Shown here: positions 9,044-18,336 of the stretch, one piece after another
How positions within the stretch are numbered: the stretch's first letter is position 1
How the letters are laid out: every line of letters starts with the position of its first letter
Assembly (NCBI GenBank): GCA_016182845.1
Contig: JACPFT010000015.1
Coordinates: 1-64,000 of the forward strand
Direction of reading: 5' to 3'
DNA from: Gammaproteobacteria bacterium
Lineage (GTDB): Bacteria; Pseudomonadota; Gammaproteobacteria; Enterobacterales; Permianibacteraceae
DNA: 64,000 nucleotides
Translations under genes and position numbers: made by a program
Notes under the pieces: generated by a model
Databases searched by the model: none
Told to the model about the DNA's origin: nothing
Seen by the model: only the letters and a program-made list of their open reading frames with translations

Positions 9044-9720
9044 GGGAACTCCTTGCTCTGCTTCTTGGCGCCGCGCTCGGCGGGCTTGACCGTCACGATG
9101 ACCTTCTCGGCCTGAAAAGCCTCGGGCAGGACCAGCTCGCCGTCCAGGTAGTGGAATTGCTGGAACTGGTACTTGGTCTTGCCGCCCGAGAGGCCGGCCA
9201 AGTCAGCCAGGTTCAAGGTCTTGGCCGCGCCATCGACCCGGCCCTGAAGCTGCAGGCTCACCTCGCCGCGCGCCGGCTTCTTGGCCTGGTTGTTGACCAG
9301 GGTCAGGCGGAAACGGTAGTGGGTCTTGTCCAGGGCCGAGGAGTCGAAACCGGCGATCTCCAGGCCCGGCTTGGGCTTGGCGCCCTTGGCCGGTTGCAAT
9401 ATCGACTTGTAGAGAGAAATCTCCTTCTCCATCCGATACTTATCGGACTCCAGCTCGGCCATGTGCCGGGCATTCTGCTGGCTGCTGGCCTTTTCAACAT
9501 CGTAGGCACGCTGGCTGGCGGCCAGCTTGTCCTTGAGCTCGGCCAGAGCCTGGGCAGCAGCGGGATCGGGCACGACCGGCGCCAGGGCCCGGGGCAGGGC
9601 CTCGGGGCTGGCGGCGAAGCCCAGCCAGAAGCCGAAAAACAGGAAGCTCAAGGCCGCACCGGCCTGGAGCAGATGCCAATACGCCGGTGGCCGGCGCACG
9701 ATGATCAGGTTACGGTGCAC
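9025..9720 (-). CDS. DUF6776 family membrane protein
   Basis: Function unknown. About 231 residues from the GTG at 9720, which has GAGG eight bases upstream; a GTG two codons earlier is possible. One membrane segment near residues 18-42 (LLQAGAALSFLFFGFWLGFAA). A coiled-coil stretch follows (about 60-110, AELKDKLAASQRAYDVEKAS), then a beta-rich periplasmic domain (about 125-220). Always found beside a bactofilin and erpA in related genomes, so it may anchor or organise the bactofilin polymer; that is inference. It is divergent from hemJ. Confidence 0.8.
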   Translation of the reverse strand: MHRNLIIVRRPPAYWHLLQAGAALSFLFFGFWLGFAASPEALPRALAPVVPDPAAAQALAELKDKLAASQRAYDVEKASSQQNARHMAELESDKYRMEKEISLYKSILQPAKGAKPKPGLEIAGFDSSALDKTHYRFRLTLVNNQAKKPARGEVSLQLQGRVDGAAKTLNLADLAGLSGGKTKYQFQQFHYLDGELVLPEAFQAEKVIVTVKPAERGAKKQSKEFPWLGRS

Positions 9721-9813
9721 GCGCACTACCTCACCGAAGGAATGGTTTATTATGCCAGCCGTTCACGCGCATGCCGCACGAAAACCGCAAGAAGAAGAAG
9801 AAGGAGCATCCCC

Positions 9814-10236
9814 ATGCTGGCCCTGAAAGCCTTTCACGTCATGGCCATGGTCACCTGGTTCGCCGGCCTGTTCTATCTGCCGCGTTTGTTCGTCTACCAC
9901 GCCGATACGGAAGACCACGCCGGGCGCGAACGGTTCAAGCTCATGGAAAAGAAACTGCTCATCATGAGCCATATCGGCATGGGCCTGACCTTCGTCCTGG
10001 GCGGCACCCTGGCCTGGGAATACGGCCTGGCCTGGTTCAAGGCCAGCCACTGGTTCCACGCCAAGCTCTTGCTGGTCTTCGGCCTCTTGGCCTACCAGAT
10101 TGTCTGCGGGCGCATGGTCAGGACCTTCGCCGCCGACGCCAACACCCGCGGCCACCGATTCTACCGGCTGTTCAACGAGATACCGGCACTGTTCCTCGTC
10201 GCCATCGTCTACCTGGCGGTGGTGAAGCCCTTCTGA
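9814..10236 (+). CDS. hemJ: Protoporphyrinogen IX oxidase HemJ (CopD-like)
   Basis: Membrane protein oxidising protoporphyrinogen IX to protoporphyrin IX in haem synthesis. 140 residues with four predicted helices. Conserved histidine in LKAFHVMAMVTWFAGLFYLPR, the family signature, and a second in SHIGMGLTF. The ATG at 9814 has AAGGAG eight bases upstream; the longer open frame is antisense to DUF6776. Presence of HemJ suggests the organism uses HemJ rather than HemG or HemY. Confidence 0.9.
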   Translation: MLALKAFHVMAMVTWFAGLFYLPRLFVYHADTEDHAGRERFKLMEKKLLIMSHIGMGLTFVLGGTLAWEYGLAWFKASHWFHAKLLLVFGLLAYQIVCGRMVRTFAADANTRGHRFYRLFNEIPALFLVAIVYLAVVKPF

Positions 10237-10245
10237 GCCGGACTT

Positions 10246-10302
10246 GTCCCGCTGAAGCGGGACCTACAAGACGCGTTCGCCTAGGTCCGGCTTTAGCCGG
10301 AC
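10246..10302. repeat. Paired palindromes (GTCCCGCTTCAGCGGGAC family)
   Basis: Two perfect hairpins, GTCCCGCTGAAGCGGGAC (10246-10263) and GTCCGGCTTTAGCCGGAC (10285-10302), separated by 21 bases. They sit between the convergent hemJ and rubredoxin genes. A second pair of the same design is at 31163-31207. Confidence 0.8.
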
Positions 10303-10315
10303 TTGGACCTCAGCC

Positions 10316-10504
10316 TCAGCGCAGCTCCACCATTTCGAAATCGTCCTTGGTAGAACCGCAGTCCGGGCAGGTCCAGTTGAGGGGCACATCCTCCCAGCGC
10401 GTGCCGGGCGGAATGCCGTCATCGGGCCAGCCTTCGGCCTCGTCGTAGATGAAGCCGCAGACCAGGCAGTGCCATTTTTTGTAGGGTTGATGGGTGTTTT
10501 CCAT
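10316..10504 (-). CDS. Rubredoxin
   Basis: Small one-iron electron carrier. 62 residues with two Cys-x-x-Cys iron ligand pairs: [19 protein letters not shown] and [18 protein letters not shown]. The aromatic core and the [12 protein letters not shown] loop are standard. ATG at 10504 with AAGG six bases upstream. Divergent from thiD; rubredoxin next to thiD-thiE-hemL is a common beta/gammaproteobacterial arrangement. Electron partner unknown. Confidence 0.95.
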   Translation of the reverse strand: MENTHQPYKKWHCLVCGFIYDEAEGWPDDGIPPGTRWEDVPLNWTCPDCGSTKDDFEMVELR

Positions 10505-10549
10505 GGGGCGCCTTGTGCCTTGCTAAACAAAAATGAAGCGGAAGCGGCG

Positions 10550-10558
10550 TGCTAAAAT
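10550..10558 (+). promoter_or_regulatory. Candidate extended -10 promoter of thiD
   Basis: TGC-TAAAAT forms an extended -10 box ending 30 bases before the thiD ATG, with the ribosome-binding site GAGAAGGA at 10571-10578. No good -35 is seen at the expected distance. No TPP riboswitch motif is visible in the short leader. Confidence 0.45.
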
Positions 10559-10587
10559 CGCCGTTTTCTTGAGAAGGATTGTGCATC

Positions 10588-11421
10588 ATGCCCGCCGAAC
10601 CTACCACCGTCCCGGTTGTTCTGTGCTTCTCCGGCCATGATCCCTCCGGCGGCGCGGGCATCCAGGCCGATATCGAGGCCCTGGCCAGCCATGGCTGCTT
10701 CGCCACCACGGCCATCACCACGCTCACCGTCCAGGACAGCCACAATGTCCACGAATTCTCGGCCCTGCCGGCAGAGTTCGTGCTCAAACAAGCCCGCGCC
10801 GTGCTGGCCGACATGCCGGTGGAGGCCTTCAAGATCGGCATGCTGGGCTCGGCGGACAATGCCCGTGCCATCGCCGGCCTCTTGGCGGAATACCCCAAGC
10901 TGCCGGTGGTCCTGGATCCGGTCCTGGCGGCAGGCGGCGGCACCCGCGTCGATTCGGAGGAGCTCATCGCGGTCATCCGGGAACAACTGCTGCCGCGCAC
11001 CACGATCTGCACGCCCAATGGCGAAGAAGCCCGCCGCCTGACCGGCAAGACAGCCTTGGAAGACTGCGCCAAGGAGCTCATCCAGCTGGGCTGCGGGTAT
11101 GTACTGATCACCGGTGGCCACGAGGCCACGCCGGCCGTGCTCAATACGCTGTACAGTAGCCAGGACAAGCCCGATACCTTCAGCTACACCCGCCTGCCAG
11201 CCCTCTACCACGGCTCGGGCTGCACCCTGGCCGCCAGCATCGCCGGCCTCATGGCCCTCAAGCTGCCCATCGAGCAGGTGGTGAGCGAGGCCATGAACTA
11301 CACCTGGGAAAGCCTGGCCAATGGCTATGTCCTGGGCGAGGGTCAACACTACCCGAACCGCTTCTTCTGGTTCGGCGACGAGGATGTGGAGGAAGAGGAC
11401 TGGAGCGGGGAAGGATATTGA
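10588..11421 (+). CDS. thiD: Hydroxymethylpyrimidine/phosphomethylpyrimidine kinase
   Basis: Phosphorylates HMP and then HMP-P to HMP-PP for thiamine synthesis. 277 residues. Ribokinase-fold motifs: N-terminal [17 protein letters not shown], a [13 protein letters not shown] segment and the C-terminal anion hole/catalytic [18 protein letters not shown] 10588 has AAGGA nine bases upstream; a TTG three codons earlier is less likely. Its stop overlaps the thiE start (TTGA), so the genes are coupled. The acidic tail [13 protein letters not shown] is an unremarkable extension. Confidence 0.95.
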   Translation: MPAEPTTVPVVLCFSGHDPSGGAGIQADIEALASHGCFATTAITTLTVQDSHNVHEFSALPAEFVLKQARAVLADMPVEAFKIGMLGSADNARAIAGLLAEYPKLPVVLDPVLAAGGGTRVDSEELIAVIREQLLPRTTICTPNGEEARRLTGKTALEDCAKELIQLGCGYVLITGGHEATPAVLNTLYSSQDKPDTFSYTRLPALYHGSGCTLAASIAGLMALKLPIEQVVSEAMNYTWESLANGYVLGEGQHYPNRFFWFGDEDVEEEDWSGEGY

Positions 11422-12050
11422 ACACCATCCGCCTGAGCGGCCTCTACGCCATCACCGACGCGGGACTGATGCCCGATCGGGAGGCCTTGCTGAGCGGCGT
11501 GCAGGCCGCCATCCTCGGCGGCGCGGCGCTCATCCAGTACCGGGACAAGTCCGCCGACGCAGACAGGCGTCTCGCGGAAGCAAGCGCGCTGAACAGCCTC
11601 TGCCGCAAGCTCGGTGTCCTATTCATCGTCAACGACGATGTGGCCCTGGCGGCCGAGAGCGGCGCCCATGGCGTGCACCTAGGCCAGGCCGACGGTTCCA
11701 TCCTGGAAGCCCGGCTCTGGTTGGGCAACGAGGCCATCATCGGCGCCACCTGCCATGCCAGCCTGGAGCTCGCCGAGCGGGCCACCCTGGAGGGCGCGAG
11801 CTATCTCGCCTTCGGGCGCTTCTTCGACTCCCAGACCAAGCCGGGCGCACCGGCCGCGACGCCCGAGCTCCTGCACGCGGCCCGGCGTTTCGGCCTGCCC
11901 CGGGTTGCCATCGGCGGCGTCACGCCGGACAATGGCGCAACCCTGCTCGCGGCCGGCGCCGACATGCTGGCCGCCGTGCACGGCGTGTTCGGTCAGGCCC
12001 ATGTCATGGCCGCCGCGCAAGCCTATGCCCATCTATTTGAAGCTCAATGA
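11418..12050 (+). CDS. thiE: Thiamine-phosphate synthase
   Basis: Condenses HMP-PP with thiazole phosphate to give thiamine phosphate. 210 residues, TIM-barrel. Motifs: [72 protein letters not shown] and [10 protein letters not shown]. The start is a TTG at 11418 overlapping the thiD stop, with a purine-rich GGGGAAGGA close upstream; no better start exists before GLYAITD. Cotranscribed with thiD. Confidence 0.93.
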   Translation: MNTIRLSGLYAITDAGLMPDREALLSGVQAAILGGAALIQYRDKSADADRRLAEASALNSLCRKLGVLFIVNDDVALAAESGAHGVHLGQADGSILEARLWLGNEAIIGATCHASLELAERATLEGASYLAFGRFFDSQTKPGAPAATPELLHAARRFGLPRVAIGGVTPDNGATLLAAGADMLAAVHGVFGQAHVMAAAQAYAHLFEAQ

Positions 12051-12057
12051 GATCGCT

Positions 12058-13071
12058 ATGAATTTCCGAGGCGCCCACATCCTGTCCGTGTCCCAGTTCC
12101 AGCGCGAGGACATCGAAACCGTGTTCCAGACCGCCGACGCCATGGCGCCCTACGCCCGGCGCGAGAAGGTCACCAAGGTCCTGGACGGCGCCATCCTCGG
12201 CTCCATGTTCTTCGAGCCCTCGACCCGCACCCGCGTCAGCTTCGGCTGCGCCTTCAACCTCCTGGGCGGCCATGTGCGCGAGACCGTGGGCCTGCAGAAC
12301 TCCTCCCTGAGCAAGGGCGAGTCCCTGGCCGACACGGCGCGCGTGCTCTCCGGTTATTCCGATGCCATCGCCATGCGCCACCCGACCTCGGGCTCGGTGG
12401 CGGAATTCGCGGCGGCCAGCCGCGTGCCGGTCCTGAACGGCGGCGACGGCGCCAACGAGCACCCGACCCAGGCCCTGCTGGATCTCTACACCATCCGCAA
12501 GGAACTGATCTCCAAGGGCCGCGACCTGGACGGCTTGCGCATCGCCATGCTCGGCGATCTGCGCTACGGCCGCACCGTGCACTCCCTGGCCAAGCTCATC
12601 AAGCAGTTCAAGGGCGTCAAGTTCTCCCTGGTCACGCCCGCCGAGCTGAAGATGCCCGGCGAGATCGTCGAGCAGCTGCGTGCCGCCGGTCATGAAGTTA
12701 CCGAGACCGAGAACCTGGAGGCGGGCATCGCCGGCCAGGACATCGTCTACATGACCCGCATCCAGGAAGAGCGTTTCCCCAATCAGGCCGAGGCCGACCG
12801 CTACCGGGGCAAGTTCCGCCTGAACAGCGCCATCTATACCCGCCATTGCGAGCCGCACACGGTGATCATGCATCCCCTGCCCCGCGACTCGCGCCCGGAA
12901 GCCAGCGAGCTGGCCACGGACCTGGACGACAACCCGAACCTGGCCATCTTCCGCCAGACCGACAACGGCGTCCTGGTGCGCATGGCCCTGTTCGCCCTGG
13001 TCCTGGACGTCGCCGGTCAAGTGGACCAGCACGCCCGCCCGGTGAACTGGTACGCCGGCCAGCGCGGCTAA
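12058..13071 (+). CDS. pyrB: Aspartate carbamoyltransferase catalytic subunit
   Basis: First committed step of pyrimidine synthesis: carbamoyl phosphate plus aspartate to carbamoyl aspartate. 337 residues from the ATG at 12058, a length like the Shewanella-type enzymes. Carbamoyl-phosphate motif FEPSTRTRVSFGCAFNLLGG and the NEHPTQALLDL and MHPLPRDSRPEAS motifs are intact. It starts 7 bases after thiE and is probably read from the thiDE promoter. No pyrI regulatory subunit, pyrR or pyrC is nearby. pyrB between thiE and hemL is unusual. Confidence 0.94.
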   Translation: MNFRGAHILSVSQFQREDIETVFQTADAMAPYARREKVTKVLDGAILGSMFFEPSTRTRVSFGCAFNLLGGHVRETVGLQNSSLSKGESLADTARVLSGYSDAIAMRHPTSGSVAEFAAASRVPVLNGGDGANEHPTQALLDLYTIRKELISKGRDLDGLRIAMLGDLRYGRTVHSLAKLIKQFKGVKFSLVTPAELKMPGEIVEQLRAAGHEVTETENLEAGIAGQDIVYMTRIQEERFPNQAEADRYRGKFRLNSAIYTRHCEPHTVIMHPLPRDSRPEASELATDLDDNPNLAIFRQTDNGVLVRMALFALVLDVAGQVDQHARPVNWYAGQRG

Positions 13072-13083
13072 GGCATGAACGAA

Positions 13084-13180
13084 ATTAACCGCCAAGGCGC
13101 CAAGAACGCCAAGGGGTTTGAAAGCATCAGCTTTCTTATTGTCTGTATCCCCTTGGCGTCTTGGCGCCTTGGCGGTTAAT
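13084..13180. repeat. Dispersed palindromic repeat, family A copy 2
   Basis: Starts ATTAACCGCCAAGGCGCCAA and ends TTGGCGCCTTGGCGGTTAAT, perfect reverse complements over 20 bases. The centre differs from the other copies. Lies 12 bases after the pyrB stop and 15 bases before the hemL start, so it could separate hemL from the thi-pyrB transcript. Confidence 0.9.
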
Positions 13181-13195
13181 CCCAAAGGATTCCCC

Positions 13196-14491
13196 ATGAC
13201 CCGTTCCGAAGACCTCTTCGCCCGTGCCCAGCAACACATCCCCGGCGGCGTCAATTCGCCGGTGCGTGCCTTCCGGGGCGTGGGCGGCACGCCGCGCTTC
13301 ATCGCCAGCGCCGATGGCGTCCATATCACCGATGCCGATGGCCGGACCTATATCGACTACGTCGGTTCCTGGGGCCCCATGATCCTGGGCCACAACCACC
13401 CGGAGGTGCTCGAGGCCGTGCGCGAGGCTGCCGGGCGCGGCCTGTCCTTCGGCGCGCCCACCGAGGCCGAGATCGACATGGCCGAGCTGGTCTGCCGGCT
13501 CGTGCCCTCCATGGACATGGTGCGCATGTGCTCCTCCGGGACCGAGGCCACCATGAGCGCCATCCGCCTGGCGCGCGGCTACACCGGCCGCAATAAGCTC
13601 ATCAAGTTCGAGGGCTGCTACCACGGCCATGGCGATGCCCTGCTGGTGAAGGCCGGTTCGGGCATGCTGACGCTGTCCGGCGGCAAGGGCGGCGTGCCCT
13701 CCTCGGCCGGCGTGCCGGCCAGCTTCGCCGAGCACACGCTCACCGCCGGCTTCAACGATCTGGCCAGCGTCGAGGCCCTGTTCGCCGAACACCAGGGCGA
13801 CATCGCCGCCATCATCGTCGAGCCCATCGCCGGCAACATGAACTTCATCCCGCCCGAGCCCGGCTTTCTCGAAGGTCTGCGCAGCCTCTGCAACGCCCAT
13901 GGCGCCCTGCTGATCTTCGACGAGGTCATGACCGGCTTCCGCGTCGCCCTGGGCGGCGCGCAAGCGCTCTATGGCATCAGCCCGGATCTGACCACCCTGG
14001 GCAAGATCATCGGCGGCGGCATGCCGGTCGGCGCCTTCGGCGGCCGGCGCGAGATCATGGAAAAGTTGGCGCCGCTGGGCCCCGTCTACCAGGCCGGCAC
14101 CCTGTCCGGCAATCCCGTGGCCATGGCCGCCGGCCTGACCGCCCTGAAACTCATCGCCGCGCCGGGCTTCCACGAGCGCCTAGCCGCCCAGACCGACAAG
14201 CTGGTGCAAGGCCTCAAGGCCCGCGCCGACGCGGCCGGCGTCCCCCTGCTCACCCAGCACTGCTGCGGCATGTTCGGGCTGTTCTTCACCGAACAGGCGC
14301 GGGTGCGCAATTTCGGCGAAGTGGCCGCCTGCGACACGCCGCGCTTCAACCGCTTCTTCCACGCCATGCTGGACGAGGGCGTCTACCTCGCGCCCAGCGC
14401 CTTCGAGGCCGGCTTCGTATCGGCGGTGCATGACGATGGGGTGATTGCCGCCACCCTGGACGCGGCGGAACTCGCCTTCGCGAGACTTTAG
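13196..14491 (+). CDS. hemL: Glutamate-1-semialdehyde 2,1-aminomutase
   Basis: PLP enzyme converting glutamate-1-semialdehyde to 5-aminolevulinate in the C5 haem pathway. 431 residues, normal length. Typical N-terminus [20 protein letters not shown]. The PLP lysine is in [19 protein letters not shown], with [10 protein letters not shown] before it. The ATG at 13196 is chosen because the preceding 26 codons are repeat-encoded; the AAAGGA ribosome-binding site directly follows the repeat. Confidence 0.97.
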   Translation: MTRSEDLFARAQQHIPGGVNSPVRAFRGVGGTPRFIASADGVHITDADGRTYIDYVGSWGPMILGHNHPEVLEAVREAAGRGLSFGAPTEAEIDMAELVCRLVPSMDMVRMCSSGTEATMSAIRLARGYTGRNKLIKFEGCYHGHGDALLVKAGSGMLTLSGGKGGVPSSAGVPASFAEHTLTAGFNDLASVEALFAEHQGDIAAIIVEPIAGNMNFIPPEPGFLEGLRSLCNAHGALLIFDEVMTGFRVALGGAQALYGISPDLTTLGKIIGGGMPVGAFGGRREIMEKLAPLGPVYQAGTLSGNPVAMAAGLTALKLIAAPGFHERLAAQTDKLVQGLKARADAAGVPLLTQHCCGMFGLFFTEQARVRNFGEVAACDTPRFNRFFHAMLDEGVYLAPSAFEAGFVSAVHDDGVIAATLDAAELAFARL

Positions 14492-14705
14492 GCGCGGCCC
14501 GGATAATGAACACTGTGTGTTGGCTTTTGACCACATCTCATCTAAAGTCAGCGACATCGCGTCAGGCTCAGCGCCCGTTCAGCTGACGGAAACTAGCTTT
14601 AGCCACAACAAAAACAACTGGAGCCACCCGATTCCACCGCAACGCCTTCGCGCGAACACGGTACGGTTCGAGGCTCCGCTATGCCAACCGAGGGAGACCC
14701 TAGGC

Positions 14706-15776
14706 ATGACCACCACGAAGCTGTTTGTCCGTTCCATCGCCGCCATGGGCGTGCTGTTGGCCGTCAGTGCCCCGGCCCTGGCCGGCAAAGCCGGTGAATT
14801 CACCGTCGGCGCCAATGCCGAATATTTCTGGCCGGATCGCGTCGACATGCTGCTCGAAAAGGGCGCCGGTTACCGCCTCCACGGCGGCTACCGCTTCACC
14901 GACGCCCTGGGCGTCAGCGCCTCCTACTCCGAAGTCAGCGGCGAAGTCGATGGCAAGGTACCGGTCATTGGCGGCCTAGACGCGGAGCTGAAATCCTGGC
15001 GCGTGGAAGGCCAGTATTTCATGAACACCAGCGGCGCCACCCAGCCCTATGTCAGCCTGGGCATCCAGAATCACGACAAGGTCGATATCGAAGGCAACTT
15101 CGACCAGGATCTGGACATGGACAAGCAGCTGACCATCGGCGCCGGCGTCCGTCACTACTTCAATCCGCACTTTTCCCTGAACGCCGGCCTGAACGCCAGC
15201 CATGACTTCGGCGACGTGACCGATTTTGGCGCCGGCGTCGGCGTCGCCTTCCACTTCGGCGGCAGCGAAGACGCGGCCCCGGCCAGCGAACCGGCCCCGG
15301 TGGCTCCGGCGGCTTGCGCCGACAGCGATGCCGATGGCGTCTGCGACAACGTCGACCAGTGCCCGGGCACTCCGCCCGGCGTGCAGGTCGATGCCACCGG
15401 CTGCCCCCCGACCATGAAGGAGCAGGTGTCCATCGAGCTCAAGGTGCAGTTCGATTTCGACAAGTCCCTGGTCAAGCCCGAATACATGGGCGAGATCGAG
15501 AAGGCGGCCAGCTTCCTGAAGGAACATCCGGAGACCGTCGCCACCCTCGAAGGCCATACCTGCGACATCGGCACGGACGAATACAACCAGAAGCTGTCCG
15601 AGCGCCGCGCCAACGCCGTGCGCGACATCCTGGTCAAGCAGTTCGGCGTCGACGGCTCGCGCCTGAAGGCCGAAGGCTTCGGTGAAGTCCGTCCGCTCAA
15701 TAGCAACGCCGACGAGACCGAGCGCAGCCTGAACCGCCGCACGATCTCGACCATTCAGGTGAAGGCCGCCCAGTAA
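14706..15776 (+). CDS. OmpA-family outer membrane porin
   Basis: Links the outer membrane to peptidoglycan. 356 residues: cleaved signal peptide (1-25, ending APALA), an N-terminal eight-stranded barrel (about 28-185), a thrombospondin type-3-like calcium linker (DSDADGVCDNVDQCPGTPPG, about 203-222) with paired cysteines, and a C-terminal OmpA domain (about 240-352) with NX2LSERRANAVRDIL-type motif in QKLSERRANAV. ATG 14706 follows AGGGAGA. The 214-base leader after hemL holds a possible promoter (TTGGCT at 14520, 17-base spacer, TAAAGT at 14543). A strong terminator follows, so it is probably monocistronic. Confidence 0.93.
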   Translation: MTTTKLFVRSIAAMGVLLAVSAPALAGKAGEFTVGANAEYFWPDRVDMLLEKGAGYRLHGGYRFTDALGVSASYSEVSGEVDGKVPVIGGLDAELKSWRVEGQYFMNTSGATQPYVSLGIQNHDKVDIEGNFDQDLDMDKQLTIGAGVRHYFNPHFSLNAGLNASHDFGDVTDFGAGVGVAFHFGGSEDAAPASEPAPVAPAACADSDADGVCDNVDQCPGTPPGVQVDATGCPPTMKEQVSIELKVQFDFDKSLVKPEYMGEIEKAASFLKEHPETVATLEGHTCDIGTDEYNQKLSERRANAVRDILVKQFGVDGSRLKAEGFGEVRPLNSNADETERSLNRRTISTIQVKAAQ

Positions 15777-15793
15777 TTCGGGCCCCACCTGGC

Positions 15794-15819
15794 ACAACGG
15801 CCCCGCTCGGGGCCGTTGT
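15794..15819 (+). terminator. Terminator after the OmpA gene
   Basis: Perfect 11-base-pair stem ACAACGGCCCC/GGGGCCGTTGT with a GCTC loop, then CGTTT. It begins 17 bases past the stop codon. Confidence 0.85.
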
Positions 15820-15874
15820 CGTTTCTGGGACTCACGGCAAGATTGAGATTAATCGCCATGGGAGACAGAGAAGA

Positions 15875-16015
15875 ATGAACCGCAAAGGCCGCAAAGGTTT
15901 GAAAATGAGGCACGGCTCAAATGCTTGCGGCAATAGTTCCTGCTTCGCGGCCTTGGCGGCCCTAGCGGTATAAATCTTTCTTCCCTTCGCGTTCTTGGCC
16001 TCCTTGGCGGTTAAT
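15875..16015. repeat. Dispersed palindromic repeat, family A copy 3 (compound)
   Basis: Left arm ATGAACCGCAAAGGCCGCAA, then a right arm GCGGCCTTGGCGGCCCTAGC near 15952-15971. A second partial right arm follows, CTCCTTGGCGGTTAAT to 16015. It looks like one element with a second overlapping or nested half copy. Situated between the ompA terminator and glrK, so the glrK promoter must lie in or just after it. Confidence 0.75.
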
Positions 16016-16065
16016 AATCTTCCCGGTTCCGGCATAATAGGCCGGTTTATCTCAAGCGAAGACTC

Positions 16066-17502
16066 ATGCTCAAGAAGCTGCAACCCCGTTCCGTCCTGCG
16101 CCTGGTGCTGCTCGGCTTCGCCGTCGTGCTGCTGCCACTGGTGCTGGCCATTTACAACGGCGTGCGCGCCCTGGATACCCTGGCCGAGCAGAGCCGGGGC
16201 ACGGTCATGGACGTGGTGCAGGCGACCCGCTCCAGCCAAGCGGTGCAGGGCGCTTTGAGCAATATGGAGCGCACGGCGCGCCAATATGTATTGCTGGGCG
16301 ATGCCGGTTTCCTGAAAGTCTTCGCCCAACATCATGCCAGCCTGCGCCAAGCCCTGGACACCCTGGAGCGCGTGCGGCCCGATTCCGAGCCGATCTTCGC
16401 CCTGCGTCAGGGCGCTGAAAAGCTGAATGCCCTACTCTCCACTCTCAAGCCCGGCCGCGCCCACGACGAGATTCTGAGCGGCTTCGAAGACCTGACCCGG
16501 CACGCCGAGCGCCTTGCCAGCGAGTCCAGCCAACTGGTGGACAGCAAGGTGGCGTCCATGCAGAGCACCGCCACGACGCGCCAGAAGGACATCCTGGCCC
16601 AGTCCATCGCCCTGGGGCCGGCCACGGCCCTCCTGGTGGCCATGTTCACCTTCCTGATCGCCAAGCCCATACGCCAGCTGGACCACATCATCAGCGGCAT
16701 CGGCGACGGCCGCTTCACCGGCCCCATCGAGCTGAACGGGCCGGACGATCTGCGGGCCGTGGGCGAGCGCCTGGACTGGCTACGCACCCGCCTGGCCGAG
16801 CTGGAGGCGGAGAAGCAGAAATTCCTGCGCCATATGTCCCACGAGCTCAAGACCCCCCTGGCCGGTTTGCGCGAAGGCTCGGATCTCCTGGCCGAGGAGA
16901 TCCCCGGGCCCCTCACCGAGGCCCAGCGCGAGGTGGTGTCCATCCTGCAAAGCAATTCCCGGGAATTGCAGAAACTCATCGAAAACCTGCTGGATTACAA
17001 TGTGATCCATGCCGGCAACCTGCACATCTCGGAATTCGACGTGCGCGAGTTGGTGGGCAGCGTGGTCAGCGCCCACAAGCTCAGCGCCAACGCCAAGCAT
17101 CTGCGCCTGGAATTGCAGGGCGAAACCGCCAGCCTGCACGCCGATCGCGGCAAGCTGCGCACGGCCATCGACAACCTCATCGGCAATGCGGTGAATTTCA
17201 CGCCAGATGGCGGCCTGGTGAGTATTTCCTGGCAGAAGCTCGCCGACAGCTTTCTGCTGCATGTGCGCGACGAGGGTCCGGGCGTGGCGCTCGACGAGCG
17301 CGAACACATTTTCATGCCCTTTTACCAGGGCTCGGCGCACCGCTCCGGGCCGGTCAAGGGTTCGGGCATCGGCCTGTCCGTGGCCCGGGAATGCATCGCC
17401 GCCCATGGCGGCCATCTGGAATTATTGGACTCGGTGGGAACGGGAGCCTGCTTCCGCATCCAGTTCCCCCTGGACCTGGGCGCCAAGCGCGTTGGAGCGT
17501 GA
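16066..17502 (+). CDS. glrK: Sensor histidine kinase, GlrK/QseE-like
   Basis: Membrane kinase that phosphorylates GlrR. 478 residues: TM1 (about 13-35), a periplasmic helical sensor region (about 36-185), TM2 (about 186-203), HAMP (about 204-255), HisKA with phospho-acceptor His259 in RHMSHELKTPLAGLREGSDLL, and HATPase with NAVNFTP, DEGPGV and GSGIGLSV boxes (about 365-472). The AKPIRQLDHIISGIGDG HAMP and the HELKTPLA form are typical of GlrK. Stop codon abuts the next ATG. Operon glrK-qseG-glrR matches enterobacterial gene order. Confidence 0.9.
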   Translation: MLKKLQPRSVLRLVLLGFAVVLLPLVLAIYNGVRALDTLAEQSRGTVMDVVQATRSSQAVQGALSNMERTARQYVLLGDAGFLKVFAQHHASLRQALDTLERVRPDSEPIFALRQGAEKLNALLSTLKPGRAHDEILSGFEDLTRHAERLASESSQLVDSKVASMQSTATTRQKDILAQSIALGPATALLVAMFTFLIAKPIRQLDHIISGIGDGRFTGPIELNGPDDLRAVGERLDWLRTRLAELEAEKQKFLRHMSHELKTPLAGLREGSDLLAEEIPGPLTEAQREVVSILQSNSRELQKLIENLLDYNVIHAGNLHISEFDVRELVGSVVSAHKLSANAKHLRLELQGETASLHADRGKLRTAIDNLIGNAVNFTPDGGLVSISWQKLADSFLLHVRDEGPGVALDEREHIFMPFYQGSAHRSGPVKGSGIGLSVARECIAAHGGHLELLDSVGTGACFRIQFPLDLGAKRVGA

Positions 17503-18327
17503 ATGAACAAGAGTGTGTTATCGGGCCTGATGCTGCTAGCGCTGAGCGCCTGCGCCAGCCGACCGCAGCCTGAGCCGAATCGGGAAACCCGCCCCACGCC
17601 CCCGCCGGCCGCCGTGTGCCGCGAGCATGCGCCTAGCCTGCCTACCGAGCATCCCCTGCAAGCCTGGCTGCGCTACCAGCAGGAACTGCTTGCCTTAAGC
17701 CGCCAGGGCCTGGAAAAGCGCATCTCGGAAACCGAGCGGGCCATGAATGCCGCCCCCACCGGGGAAGCGGTGATGCGCCACGCCTTGAGCCTGTCCATGA
17801 GCAGCCAGGCGGGCCGCCAGGAGCGTGCCCTGCGCCTGCTCAACAACCTGCGCCTGGACCCGCGCCTCAAGCCCGAAGAGCAGCACCTGGTCGCCATCCA
17901 GGCCCACCACCTGGGCGAGCTGCGTGCCGCCACCAAGGAGCGCCAGCGCCTGGAGCAGCGCCTCGCCCAGGAACAAGGCGCCAAGGATGCCCTGGAAGCC
18001 AAGATCAAGGCCCTCACCACCATCGAGCTGCGCATGAACGAGCGCCAGCGCAGCGAGTCGCCCCCGGAAACGGCCACGCCGGAGCCCAAGGCATCCAACG
18101 AGGCCAAGGCCGCATCCCCCGTGCCGCCCGGCCCGGCGCCGGCACCCAAGGAGCCCGCCCCCGCCAAGCCCGCCGAGCCGTCCAAGGGCAAGCCGGCGGC
18201 AGCGACGCCCGCCGAAACCAAGCCCAGTTCGCCCAAGACCGATTCGCCTAAACCAGTCCCGCCCAAGCCGAAACCCGACAAGCCCGAGCCCGGCGCCACG
18301 CCGCCGGCCCCCACCGACCAGCCCTGA
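17503..18327 (+). CDS. QseG-like outer membrane lipoprotein
   Basis: 274 residues. Lipobox LSAC at about residues 14-17 makes it a lipoprotein. A helical domain (about 40-185) includes the coiled-coil run RQRLEQRLAQEQGAKDALE. The C-terminal third (about 190-274) is a proline/lysine/alanine-rich low-complexity tail of PAPKEPAPAKPAEPSKG type, probably spanning towards peptidoglycan. It lies between glrK and glrR where E. coli has qseG, whose product modulates the kinase. Identification rests mostly on position, lipobox and helical region. Confidence 0.75.
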   Translation: MNKSVLSGLMLLALSACASRPQPEPNRETRPTPPPAAVCREHAPSLPTEHPLQAWLRYQQELLALSRQGLEKRISETERAMNAAPTGEAVMRHALSLSMSSQAGRQERALRLLNNLRLDPRLKPEEQHLVAIQAHHLGELRAATKERQRLEQRLAQEQGAKDALEAKIKALTTIELRMNERQRSESPPETATPEPKASNEAKAASPVPPGPAPAPKEPAPAKPAEPSKGKPAAATPAETKPSSPKTDSPKPVPPKPKPDKPEPGATPPAPTDQP

Positions 18328-18336
18328 GGATTGCCC

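Noticed and set aside
10510-10587. TPP riboswitch ahead of thiD
   Set aside because: The leader is short and lacks the conserved CTGAGA and related motifs.
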